8,551 nt of DNA from Pelobacter sp. UBA5610. GTDB lineage: Bacteria; Desulfobacterota; Desulfuromonadia; Desulfuromonadales; Syntrophotaleaceae. Location: assembly GCA_002424645.1 (NCBI GenBank), contig DIKU01000141.1, positions 1 to 8,551 of the forward strand, in the 5' to 3' direction. This document shows positions 1-6,718 of this stretch, in pieces. The position numbers were made by a program, and so were the translations under genes. The notes under the pieces are model-generated. The model searched no databases, was not told where the DNA came from, and saw only the letters and a program-made list of their open reading frames with translations. Position 1 is the stretch's first letter; the number at the start of each line of letters is the position of its first letter.

Positions 1-1973
1 GAGAAACCGATGACGCTGGTCAGGGGGGTGCGCAATTCGTGAGCAGCGGTGGAGATGAATTCGGTCTTCATTAGGTCAAGTTCCCGTTCGCGACTTATAT
101 CACGCAGCAGGGTGATGATCCCTCGTTTAAGGCCCTCCTCGTTGCGCACGGCGGCCAGTTTGGCCTGCACAATACGGTCTTTGCCCTCATGAGGGGCAGG
201 CAGGGTAAATTCAACGATACTTTCTTCCTGCGCTCCGGAAGCGACAACCTTGAGACCATTGAGCAGGGATTCATTTTCCACCACCCGACGAATATCCCGT
301 CCATAAACGTCGTCCAGGGTTTTGCCCAGCAATTCTTCGGCGGATCGGCTCATCAACATGATGCGGCTATCCAGATCGGTAAACAGCAGACCATCGGACA
401 CCGAGTTAAGGATGGTTTCAAGGTGTTCCCTGGCACTTCGGGCGTTGGTCAAGGCCTCTTTCAGGGTCTGCTCGGCCTTGGTGCGTTCCGAAATATCCCG
501 GAAAAAACAGGCCATCTTTCCGGGAGCCGTCTGGAAGGCATGGACTTCAAAGGAGCCTTTAATGGGTGGTGCGTCGTAATCCACCTGGTCGCTGGACCAG
601 GCCGTTCCCAGGGCACATACCTGCCGGTATTTTTCAGGGATGCCGGTACCGACAAGTTTGGGGAATACTTCCTCGAGGGTTTTGCCTATGACCGTATCGA
701 GGTCTAGATGCAGAATGTCCCTGGCGGCGGTATTGCTGCCCATGAGGATGAGCTTGTCGTTGGGGTAAAGCTGATAGAGTAAGACGCCCATGGGGGAAAA
801 GTGCACGATGCTGCGAAAACGTTCTTCACTTTTACGCAAGGCTTCTTCCGCTTCCTGTCGCTGGCGCAGATGTCCTAACAGCAGAAGCGCCAGAGCTGTG
901 CCGAAAACCAGCAGCGCGGTCACCACCAGGATGCCCTGGCGGTATTTTCGAAAGGTGGAAACGGGGCGGTTGAGTATAACGCTGTCAGCCGGCAAATCTG
1001 ACAGGGAGAGGCCAAACCGTTGCAATTCACGGTAATCGAAAACGTATCGATTGAGACTTTCGGTATTAACCGGAATGCTGGTAACAGGGGTGCCATCGAG
1101 TATTTTCATCGCCATCTTGGCAGCGATCTGCCCCTGTTGAAAATGGCTGACCAGTTTGCCGCCGACGATACCGGCGCCCATGCCGTGATAATAGATGTGG
1201 TAAAGAGGGCGCGTGAGGTGGCTGGTGATGAATTGGAGATTGTCCTTGAACAGCAAGCTGCGGCCATCGCGATCATGGTAGGCGGAAATAAGCAGCACCA
1301 ATGTGTTTTGATCGAGGGTGGCGAGCTTGTGGCCGAGCTCCTCGTAAGACATGTCGGCCAGAGAGAGATGGGACAGCTGAATCCCCGGAAGAAATTGTTC
1401 AATGTGGTAAAAAGTACGCAGATCGGCCTCGCCGGTGGTGGTCCCATCGGCGATGGCGACAATGGTATTGGCCTGTGGATGCAGTGTCTGCATCAGTTCA
1501 AGGGTTTCCCGCATGGAAACCTTTTCGACGGTGCCGGTGATCCAGGAGTTGGCATTTTGGGCAAGGGCGAGATCCAGATCGTTTACGCCGAGAAAAACAA
1601 TCGGCAGTTTTTTAAACAGCCCGGTTTGTTCCGCAATGGCGAATTTGAGGGCGGCGTCATCGCCGGTGATGATGGCATCGTAGACGGGCGTACGATTCAG
1701 TTTATAGGACAACGATTGACGAAAATTACGGAGATTTTGTTTTGTGGGAAATCTCTTGGTGTCCATAAATTCGATGTCAAAAACGATATTTTTTGGATTG
1801 AAAATATCGGTCATCCCATCGATTTGCTGAGAAAAAGTCGGAAATCCCGGATGGTAGGAACTGATGAACAATACACGTTTCTGCTGCGCTTGGGCAGGCG
1901 TGAGCAAAAGGACAAAACTCACGGCCAGGTTCAGTAACAGCATCATTAGCCAGCGGCGGTTTTTAAAACGCAT
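1..1973 (-). CDS. Membrane sensor histidine kinase with ABC-substrate-binding-like sensor domain (3' end cut by window edge)
   Basis: Two-component sensor kinase; 657 codons are visible and the C-terminal part lies beyond base 1. Residues 1-29 look like a signal peptide: basic RFKNRR, a long hydrophobic run, and AQA before a likely cleavage at 29/30. Residues 33-315 resemble the ABC-transporter substrate-binding type of periplasmic domain (ISSYHPGFPT near 38, ITGDDAALKFA near 102), so a periplasmic ligand is likely but unknown. One transmembrane helix spans about 347-367. Two PAS-like domains follow, about 383-498 (ending FRDISERTKAEQ) and 515-630 (ending LLRDISRERELD). The HisKA box HELRTP has the phospho-accepting His at 645, with the start of the next segment (SVIGF) visible. 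The ATP-binding domain should lie off the edge. The ATG at 1973 is supported by GAGG seven bases upstream. No partner response regulator is visible. The family call is firm; the signal sensed is not known. Confidence 0.9.
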   Translation of the reverse strand, partial: MRFKNRRWLMMLLLNLAVSFVLLLTPAQAQQKRVLFISSYHPGFPTFSQQIDGMTDIFNPKNIVFDIEFMDTKRFPTKQNLRNFRQSLSYKLNRTPVYDAIITGDDAALKFAIAEQTGLFKKLPIVFLGVNDLDLALAQNANSWITGTVEKVSMRETLELMQTLHPQANTIVAIADGTTTGEADLRTFYHIEQFLPGIQLSHLSLADMSYEELGHKLATLDQNTLVLLISAYHDRDGRSLLFKDNLQFITSHLTRPLYHIYYHGMGAGIVGGKLVSHFQQGQIAAKMAMKILDGTPVTSIPVNTESLNRYVFDYRELQRFGLSLSDLPADSVILNRPVSTFRKYRQGILVVTALLVFGTALALLLLGHLRQRQEAEEALRKSEERFRSIVHFSPMGVLLYQLYPNDKLILMGSNTAARDILHLDLDTVIGKTLEEVFPKLVGTGIPEKYRQVCALGTAWSSDQVDYDAPPIKGSFEVHAFQTAPGKMACFFRDISERTKAEQTLKEALTNARSAREHLETILNSVSDGLLFTDLDSRIMLMSRSAEELLGKTLDDVYGRDIRRVVENESLLNGLKVVASGAQEESIVEFTLPAPHEGKDRIVQAKLAAVRNEEGLKRGIITLLRDISRERELDLMKTEFISTAAHELRTPLTSVIGF

Positions 1974-2103
1974 TGTGGAGCCTCGACAGTTGCCATGGGG
2001 TACGCGTTGGTCCGCTCCCCATCAAGAAACAAGGGATATCCAAGCATTTCCACGGGATGGGGTGAAACCGCCGGACTCCAGGAAAGTCCGACACTGCAGC
2101 CCG
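1974..2103 (-). promoter_or_regulatory. Leader between otsB and the kinase with competing stem arms
   Basis: This gap contains no gene. Reading on the minus strand there is first a perfect 6-bp hairpin (CGGACT at 2090-2085, AGTCCG at 2077-2072, 7-base loop). It lacks a clear T run, so it is a poor terminator for otsB. Further on are three arms: CCCCATC (2062-2056), GATGGGG (2023-2017) and CCCCAT (2000-1995). The middle arm can pair with either the first (7 bp) or the last (6 bp), so the two stems exclude each other. The last arm lies 10 bases before the GAGG ribosome binding site (1984-1981). This is suggestive of a cis-acting leader, but pairings of this size can occur by chance and no known riboswitch class was recognised. 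Confidence 0.3.
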
Positions 2104-2907
2104 CTATGATTTTAATTTTTGCAAAAACAGGCCAACCTCTTGCGGATCCTTGAGCACGTAGCCGGCGGCGGTAGGGCGCTGGTCGTCGCTCACCAAAATA
2201 GCAACACCCCGCGTTTGCAGGGCGCAAAAAGCATCTTCATCGGTCAGATCATCTCCGATGTAGATGGGGCAGACCCTGTCGTTATCCAGACCCAGCTGTG
2301 CAAGGATCCATAGCAGTGCCTTGCCCTTGTCCCAGTCGATGTCCGGGCGCAGTTCAAAAATCATCTTGCCCCCGGTTTTACGCAGCCCCGGGGTTTTGGC
2401 AACGGTTGTATCGACGATGTTCTCTACCGTGGGAACATCCTCCATATCAGCACGACGAAAGTGAACGGCGATGGCAAACTTTTTACGCTCTATCTGGATG
2501 CCGGGGATCTTGGCGAGAGCGTTGGTCAGGGTCTTTTGAGCCAGAGCCAGAGCCGGGAGGTAATCGGCGCCCTGTTGCAGCTCCATGTCGCCATCGGGCC
2601 CGGAAATGTCGAATCCATGGCTGCCGGCATAAAGGAGCCCCTCAATGGCGACCAGATGGCGTATATCATTCAGGTCCCGCCCGCTGACGATGGCGACCCG
2701 ATACCTTTCCGACAGGTTTTTAACCGCGTTGCGCATCTTGTCGGACAGTTGCGCCCATTCGGGGCGCTCGACGATCGGCGTAAGGGTGCCATCGTAATCA
2801 AGAAAGATGATAACCTGCTTGTTTCTCAACAAGTTTTTGATTGCATCAAGCTTTTTGAGGGCTGATGGCAATGTCTGGCTCATGGCAGAATGCATCGATA
2901 ACTTCAC
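2104..2907 (-). CDS. otsB: Trehalose-6-phosphate phosphatase (HAD family)
   Basis: Removes phosphate from trehalose 6-phosphate to give trehalose, an osmoprotectant, in the cytoplasm. All HAD signatures are present: DYDGT with nucleophile Asp37 and acid/base Asp39, the SGR motif at 75-77, GSHGFDI at 95-101 (typical of trehalose phosphatases), KGKAL with the motif III lysine at 194 or 196, and metal-binding GDDLTDED at 218-225. The length of 267 residues is normal for a stand-alone enzyme, with no fused synthase domain. The furthest start is a GTG at 2907 with GGGAG about 15 bases upstream, which is too far to be convincing. ATG codons at 2895 and 2883 are alternatives that would shorten only the non-conserved N-terminus. 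No otsA is visible in this window, so the synthase must lie elsewhere or be replaced by another route. Expression together with the downstream kinase is possible but not shown. Confidence 0.93.
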   Translation of the reverse strand: MKLSMHSAMSQTLPSALKKLDAIKNLLRNKQVIIFLDYDGTLTPIVERPEWAQLSDKMRNAVKNLSERYRVAIVSGRDLNDIRHLVAIEGLLYAGSHGFDISGPDGDMELQQGADYLPALALAQKTLTNALAKIPGIQIERKKFAIAVHFRRADMEDVPTVENIVDTTVAKTPGLRKTGGKMIFELRPDIDWDKGKALLWILAQLGLDNDRVCPIYIGDDLTDEDAFCALQTRGVAILVSDDQRPTAAGYVLKDPQEVGLFLQKLKS

Positions 2908-3432
2908 AGGTGAAAAGCGTAGCTCCCTTTATTTATATGCGCAAATAGATGCGTGTTGACGATTGTCCATAATGATAGCAGAATGCTCGGGATTTGGGAA
3001 AAGCGTAACGGATATCTTGCCAAACGGTGTGGCGACAGACCGTGGCATCGAATGGTTTATATATCGAATCCGCAATAGAGACAAATCTGGCGTCGGGTAG
3101 AGGTTCTGCTGCCCCGAATTTAACCAAATTGATGGTTTGTCACGTTGCTGTCGCCTTCGCGACCCTCTTTGTTGTAAACGAAATGCTGCCTTGGCAAGGC
3201 TGCACGAAAAAGCATCTTGGATTCAATCAAATAATGTTTTAGACTAAATTTTATGCCGGTCATGACGAATAGGTATGAATTGGGAGAAAGTATTCACCGG
3301 TAAAATATAATATGCCCAGCGTAGCAGGGGCCGTGATACGGGAAAAATTTCGCCAGGATTGCGTCGAACATGGTTTGGTAATGCCAGAATGTCGATGTGG
3401 AACAACCAAGGGTAGTATGGGGGGGATACGGT
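2908..3432. other. Gene-free divergent intergenic region
   Basis: About 525 bases between the divergent otsB and the NAD-binding/chemoreceptor-tip gene. Both strands were read and no convincing gene was found. The short open frames use TTG starts or lack ribosome binding sites, and their translations look random. The sequence is visibly more AT-rich around 3200-3310. A perfect TATAAT lies at 3306-3311, but the best upstream match to a -35 (TTGGGA, 3280-3285) is 20 bases away, so it is only a weak promoter candidate for the plus-strand gene. A second weak possibility is TTGGAT near 3217 with TAGACT near 3240. A run of seven G (3419-3425) precedes the start at 3433 and probably acts as its ribosome binding site. 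Confidence 0.4.
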
Positions 3433-4083
3433 ATGGCAAAAGAAAACAAGGTACTTTCCATCGGGATTGTCGGCGGTGGTCGTGGTGGTTTGGAGATGCT
3501 GAAAATCTTTGCGGAAAGCGAGCAGGCGCGGGTGGTGTTTCTGGTGGATCGCGATCCCAAGGCGGTTGCTGTTGTTGCGGCCAAGGAGCTACAGATCCCC
3601 ACTCCCGATGATCTGGTGGCAACCCTGCAGCAATATCGCACCGATTTTATCATCGAGGCGACGGGGTCGCCCAAGGTTCTGGAGTTGGTGCAGCAAAATC
3701 ACCGGGAAGGAACGGAGATCCTCAGCAGTCAGGCGGCGTTGATGTTTTTCAACGTTGTGCAGGAAAGTCGGCGCAAGCTCAACTGTTCGATTTTTGGCAA
3801 GATCAGCCAGATCGGCGAGGAAATAACCGGCAGTACGACCGCAGTCAAAAGGGCGTTGTCCGCCATCACCCAGGTTGCCTTCAATCTGGAGATGCTGTCG
3901 ATCAATGCCGCCATCGAGGCGGCCCGCGCCGGGACTCATGGGCGCAGCTTTGCCGTCGTGGCCGAAGAAGTGAAGGCGACCGCCGGTCAGGCGAAAAACC
4001 TGCTGGGCAGTATTGAAGAGGTCAATAACAATAACATTGTCATGTCCGGAGAATTGGAAGAGTTGCTGGAGCAGTTGCATTGA
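3433..4083 (+). CDS. Soluble NAD(P)-binding Rossmann domain fused to a short chemoreceptor signalling hairpin
   Basis: A 216-residue protein with no signal peptide, transmembrane segment or HAMP domain, so it is cytoplasmic. Residues 7-106 form a Rossmann-type domain: glycine loop IVGGGRGG with GxGxxG at 14-19, acidic Asp39 ending the second strand (LVDRD, which favours NAD(H)), and IIEATGSP at 73-80 as in oxidoreductase and homoserine-dehydrogenase-like NAD domains. Residues about 120-212 match the tip of methyl-accepting chemotaxis proteins: INAAIEAARAG at 157-167 and GRSFAVVAEEV at 170-180, the segment that contacts CheA and CheW. The helices on either side are only some 30-40 residues long, far shorter than in ordinary chemoreceptors, and no methylation region is evident. 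The ATG at 3433 follows a G-rich ribosome binding site; an upstream in-frame ATG at 3397 has less support. A role in coupling NAD redox state or a bound metabolite to chemotaxis-type signalling is inferred. The domain calls are firm. Confidence 0.88.
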   Translation: MAKENKVLSIGIVGGGRGGLEMLKIFAESEQARVVFLVDRDPKAVAVVAAKELQIPTPDDLVATLQQYRTDFIIEATGSPKVLELVQQNHREGTEILSSQAALMFFNVVQESRRKLNCSIFGKISQIGEEITGSTTAVKRALSAITQVAFNLEMLSINAAIEAARAGTHGRSFAVVAEEVKATAGQAKNLLGSIEEVNNNNIVMSGELEELLEQLH

Positions 4084-4105
4084 GTGGATCCCCGCCCTTT
4101 GGGAT

Positions 4106-4127
4106 GATGGCGACTGCCTGTGCCATC
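4106..4127 (+). terminator. Weak hairpin after the NAD-binding/chemoreceptor-tip gene
   Basis: GATGGC (4106-4111) pairs with GCCATC (4122-4127) around a 10-base loop, 23 bases after the stop codon, and is followed by only TTT. It may attenuate transcription but is not a classic terminator. The rest of the gap to 4315 holds an A-rich stretch at 4136-4148 and no gene. Confidence 0.25.
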
Positions 4128-4315
4128 TTTGCTCCAAAAAAAAGGAAAACCGTAGGCAATGGTTCAAGGGAAAGATAGAATTCTCTCTGATATGAAAACT
4201 TGTCATTAATTTTGTACACTTGTTTCGAGGTCAGTCGTGTTAAATTATCATGGACTGGCACGAACCTTTTCGAGATGGATTCAAACACAACCAGAACCCT
4301 ACGAAAGGAATCGGT

Positions 4316-4873
4316 ATGGAGAAGGAAGATTTTATTCTTTTCAGCGGTGGCGCCAATGGAGCTGAAATGGCTTTTGGACAAAATGCCGAGCGTTACGGCA
4401 TTGAAGAAGTCAATTTCACCTTTGAGGGCCATGGCCGTATGCGCGAGCGTGGTTTGCGGTTTCTCAACCATGAAGAGCTCAAGCACGGTGATGTGAGTCT
4501 GGAATACGTGTCCCGCCTGATGAATCGCCGCTACACCGACAGCCTCAAGATCCGCAAAATCCTGCAAAGCATCTGGTATCAGGTTAATCATGCTCAGGAA
4601 ATTTTTGTGGTCGGAGAAATCCTGGCGGACAAGACCGTTAAGGGCGGCACCGGTTGGGGAGCCGAATTCGCCAAGTTGTGCAACAAGCCGCTGTTTGTTT
4701 TTGACCAGAAACAAAATGGCTGGTTCCGTTGGTCTCATATGGAATGGGAGGCGTGTCCCACGGGGGAAGAGCCGGTTATCGGCCATATCCATTTTGCCGG
4801 AACCGGAACGCGTTTTCTTGAAGAAAACGGTCGGCAGGCCATCGACGCATTGTTCGCGCGGTCTTTTGCCTGA
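4316..4873 (+). CDS. SLOG/LOG-like predicted nucleotide-binding protein, function unknown
   Basis: A 185-residue cytoplasmic protein with no signal or membrane segments. It resembles the SLOG (SMF/DprA-LOG) Rossmann-like superfamily, whose members bind nucleotides or related ligands. Visible features are an N-terminal strand plus glycine motif FSGGANGAE (9-17), then a strand and second glycine motif VVGEI...GGTGWGAEFA (98-119). This leads into KPLFVFDQKQNGWF (124-137), where an aspartate-glutamine pair follows a hydrophobic strand as in related hypothetical proteins. The ATG at 4316 is chosen because AAAGGAA lies about 5 bases upstream. An in-frame ATG at 4250 would add 22 residues of poor, unstructured sequence without a ribosome binding site. 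The gene is apparently monocistronic, with 232 bases before it and a strong terminator after it. I do not recognise a specific function; the superfamily assignment comes from motif pattern only. Confidence 0.75.
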   Translation: MEKEDFILFSGGANGAEMAFGQNAERYGIEEVNFTFEGHGRMRERGLRFLNHEELKHGDVSLEYVSRLMNRRYTDSLKIRKILQSIWYQVNHAQEIFVVGEILADKTVKGGTGWGAEFAKLCNKPLFVFDQKQNGWFRWSHMEWEACPTGEEPVIGHIHFAGTGTRFLEENGRQAIDALFARSFA

Positions 4874-4917
4874 CCCTGGTTTTCTTGTCGCAGGTTCCGC
4901 AATCGAGCTGATTTCAT

Positions 4918-4962
4918 AAACCCGGCACGACGATGCTGTTCATCGTTGTGCCGGGTTTTTTT
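4918..4962 (+). terminator. Strong intrinsic terminator
   Basis: An 18-bp stem (4918-4935 with 4941-4958) containing a single G-U wobble and a 5-base loop (CTGTT), with seven T at 4956-4962. It lies 45 bases past the stop of the SLOG-like gene. On the minus strand the same hairpin sits 34 bases after the fdhD stop, but with only three T following. It may therefore act weakly in both directions between these convergent genes. Confidence 0.92.
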
Positions 4963-4991
4963 ATGGTTTGGTGAACGAGAGGGTTGTTCCG

Positions 4992-5777
4992 CTATGTCGG
5001 AAGCGTCAGGCAATGCGGATGGGTATAGATTTCGAGCACTTCGCGTCGCACATAACCCACCAGGCAGATACCGGTGCGCGTGGCGAGTTCAACCGCAAGG
5101 TTCGTGGTTGCGGTACGGGAAGCGAGCAGGGTGATACCGAGACGGGAAGCTTTAACCACCATTTCAGATGAGATGCGGCCGGATGTGGCGAGCATGGTTC
5201 CGTGGAGGTCCAAGCCTTTGAACAAGGCCTCTCCGGCAAGTCGGTCCAGGGTATTGTGGCGGCCCAGGTCTTCAGCCACAAGCAATAACTGGGAACCGTC
5301 ACTGATGGCGGCGGAATGAAGTCCTCCATGCCTTTTGAAAAGTTCCGCCCGGGCATATAGTTCGCGAAACAGGCCGAAAATCCCTTCGGGGTTAAAGCGG
5401 GGCGTCGGGATGTCCATGGTTGTTGCCGCGAGGCCCTCTTCGAGACCAAAACTTATGCCGGTGCCGCAGCCCGTCGTCAAGGTCGGACGCAGCCGGTCAG
5501 GCACTTCACCGCGGATGCGTACCTGGGCAACCCCTTGCTCCTGGCAGATCCCCAGCATGTGTAGATCCTCGAGTCTCTGGATAAAGCCCTGCAGACGCAA
5601 AAAGCCGACCACCAGGTAATCAAGTTGATGGGGCGAGGCCACCAGGGTGGCCAGTTCCTTGCCGTTAACAACCAACTTCAGAGGATATTCCCTGGCCAGT
5701 TCTACCGGACCTCTGGAAATCCCCCCGTTTTCCAGGCGGATTACATTCGAATGTACAAACCCTCGTAATGTCGTCAT
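4992..5777 (-). CDS. fdhD: Formate dehydrogenase accessory sulfurtransferase FdhD
   Basis: FdhD carries sulfur from cysteine desulfurase to the molybdenum/tungsten cofactor of formate dehydrogenase, a step needed for that enzyme's activity. The 261-residue protein shows the family landmarks: TTGCGTG with Cys104, GGLHSAA (151-157), EDLGRHNTLDRLAGEAL (169-185), TSGRISSEMV (198-207), and the C-terminal EIYTHP (249-254). Escherichia coli FdhD has a CxxC pair here (Cys121 and Cys124); this protein keeps only the first Cys, with Gly107 at the second position. The ATG at 5777 is chosen because AAAGG lies about 11 bases upstream. Extending further would need an ATG at 5813 without a ribosome binding site or a TTG at 5840. 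No formate dehydrogenase gene is in the window. It is transcribed divergently from the RcoM-like regulator. Confidence 0.93.
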   Translation of the reverse strand: MTTLRGFVHSNVIRLENGGISRGPVELAREYPLKLVVNGKELATLVASPHQLDYLVVGFLRLQGFIQRLEDLHMLGICQEQGVAQVRIRGEVPDRLRPTLTTGCGTGISFGLEEGLAATTMDIPTPRFNPEGIFGLFRELYARAELFKRHGGLHSAAISDGSQLLLVAEDLGRHNTLDRLAGEALFKGLDLHGTMLATSGRISSEMVVKASRLGITLLASRTATTNLAVELATRTGICLVGYVRREVLEIYTHPHCLTLPT

Positions 5778-6010
5778 GTTGTTTTTCGCCTTTCTGATCT
5801 GATCCGGAACCATTGCAAAATTACTGTACCAAAAAAACAAGAAAACTAGTCAACAAAATTAACTTGAGTCCAACTTTGTTCAATGGTAACCCGGGCCGTA
5901 ACAATTGGCTGGCCTTGGTGCCTGTATCCCTGCTAGGATAGGCCGCTATTCAAAAAATAGTTATGAGGCGATGAAAGCGGTCGGCAACGTAGCTTGGAAG
6001 GTCTTCTCGC
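5778..6010. promoter_or_regulatory. Divergent promoter region between fdhD and the RcoM-like regulator
   Basis: A 233-base gap with no gene. For fdhD, on the minus strand, TTGACT (5853-5848) and TACAGT (5828-5823) resemble -35 and -10 boxes but with a long 19-base spacer. For the regulator, GGAAGG (5996-6001) stands 9 bases before the ATG and is a good ribosome binding site. A short inverted repeat, TATCC and GGATA around a 6-base centre, lies near 5923-5938. Assignment of promoters is tentative. Confidence 0.35.
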
Positions 6011-6718
6011 ATGGAAACCAACAATCTTCTCAACTTGCTGGAAAAGATCGAGCCCGGCATCGTTCTTTTTGATAATGATTTTAGCGTAAAATATATCAAT
6101 CAGGCGTTGTTGCTGATTTTCCCGCAAGTGTCTAAAAACGAGGTTTTCAACACCAATCTGCTGGAGTTGCATGAGGACAAGCCCCGGATGCAGATTCGCG
6201 AGGTATTTCGCCTGATGAAGGATGCTACCCGGGCGGTGCCCTTTACCATCAGACACATGGGACATGATCGGCAGGAGCGTTTCCTGTTCCTGAAACTTAT
6301 GCCGTTGTTCGATGGCAGTCTGCATGATGCGGTCAACTGTTGTCTGGTCTACGACATCACTCCTTTCATTACCAATCCGCAGCGGGCACTGATGAAGATT
6401 CCGGTGTCGACCACCAGCGGTATCCAGTTGATCGATCCTTCCGAAATCGTTTATATCAAAGCCGAAAATGTGTATAGCCGGATTTTTACGCCCAGCGGGG
6501 ATTATTTCTGTGATCTTTCCCTGGGAGTGATCGAGGAAGGATTATCGTCCACCCAGTTTACCCGTATTCATCGCAGCTATATGATCAATATCGGCAAGGT
6601 GAAATCGATTGATCGGGAGTCGCAATCCCTGTTTGTGATTATGGAGGGCGGCAAGGCACGCTTGCCCGTCAGTCGCAATCGGGCAAAGATGTTCATGCAG
6701 CAGATCGGTTTGCGATAG
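6011..6718 (+). CDS. RcoM-like CO-sensing one-component regulator (PAS-LytTR)
   Basis: A 235-residue cytoplasmic DNA-binding regulator. An N-terminal PAS domain (about 8-118) opens with EPGIVLFDNDF (14-24) and ends LVYDIT (112-117). A C-terminal LytTR DNA-binding domain (about 128-233) follows, with the typical IVYIKAENVYSRIF (146-159), FTRIHRSYMIN (183-193) and LPVSRN (218-223). Its layout matches RcoM, the heme-PAS/LytTR regulator that switches on CO oxidation genes. As I remember the Burkholderia RcoM-1 sequence, its heme ligand His74 lies in LHPEKSR; the equivalent here is LHEDKPR with His54. RcoM's Met104 ligand is not aligned unambiguously, and Met83 (RHMG) is the nearest candidate. The RcoM cysteine at position 94 has no clear counterpart. 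The ATG is supported by GGAAGG. The next gene is cooS on the same strand, which fits a CO-responsive activator. PAS-LytTR architecture is certain; heme and CO binding are inferred. Confidence 0.87.
   Translation: METNNLLNLLEKIEPGIVLFDNDFSVKYINQALLLIFPQVSKNEVFNTNLLELHEDKPRMQIREVFRLMKDATRAVPFTIRHMGHDRQERFLFLKLMPLFDGSLHDAVNCCLVYDITPFITNPQRALMKIPVSTTSGIQLIDPSEIVYIKAENVYSRIFTPSGDYFCDLSLGVIEEGLSSTQFTRIHRSYMINIGKVKSIDRESQSLFVIMEGGKARLPVSRNRAKMFMQQIGLR

Noticed and set aside
1020..1937. 305-residue open frame on the plus strand
   Set aside because: It is antisense to the kinase sensor domain, whose minus-strand translation has a signal peptide and recognisable domains; the plus-strand product has no motifs and no ribosome binding site.
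1974..2103. Cobalamin, GEMM (cyclic di-GMP) riboswitch or RNase P-like piece (GGAAAGTCCG on the plus strand)
   Set aside because: Only short fragments resemble these RNAs and the conserved elements are not in the right order or number.
2461..2865. 134-residue plus-strand frame
   Set aside because: Antisense to otsB, which carries every HAD motif.
2933..3127. 64-residue minus-strand frame upstream of otsB
   Set aside because: Needs a TTG start, lacks a ribosome binding site and shows no recognisable features.
3312..3432. Possible short coding stretch just upstream of the NAD-binding gene
   Set aside because: The frame begins at an ATG overlapping an AT-rich box without a ribosome binding site and continues as a shadow of the real gene.
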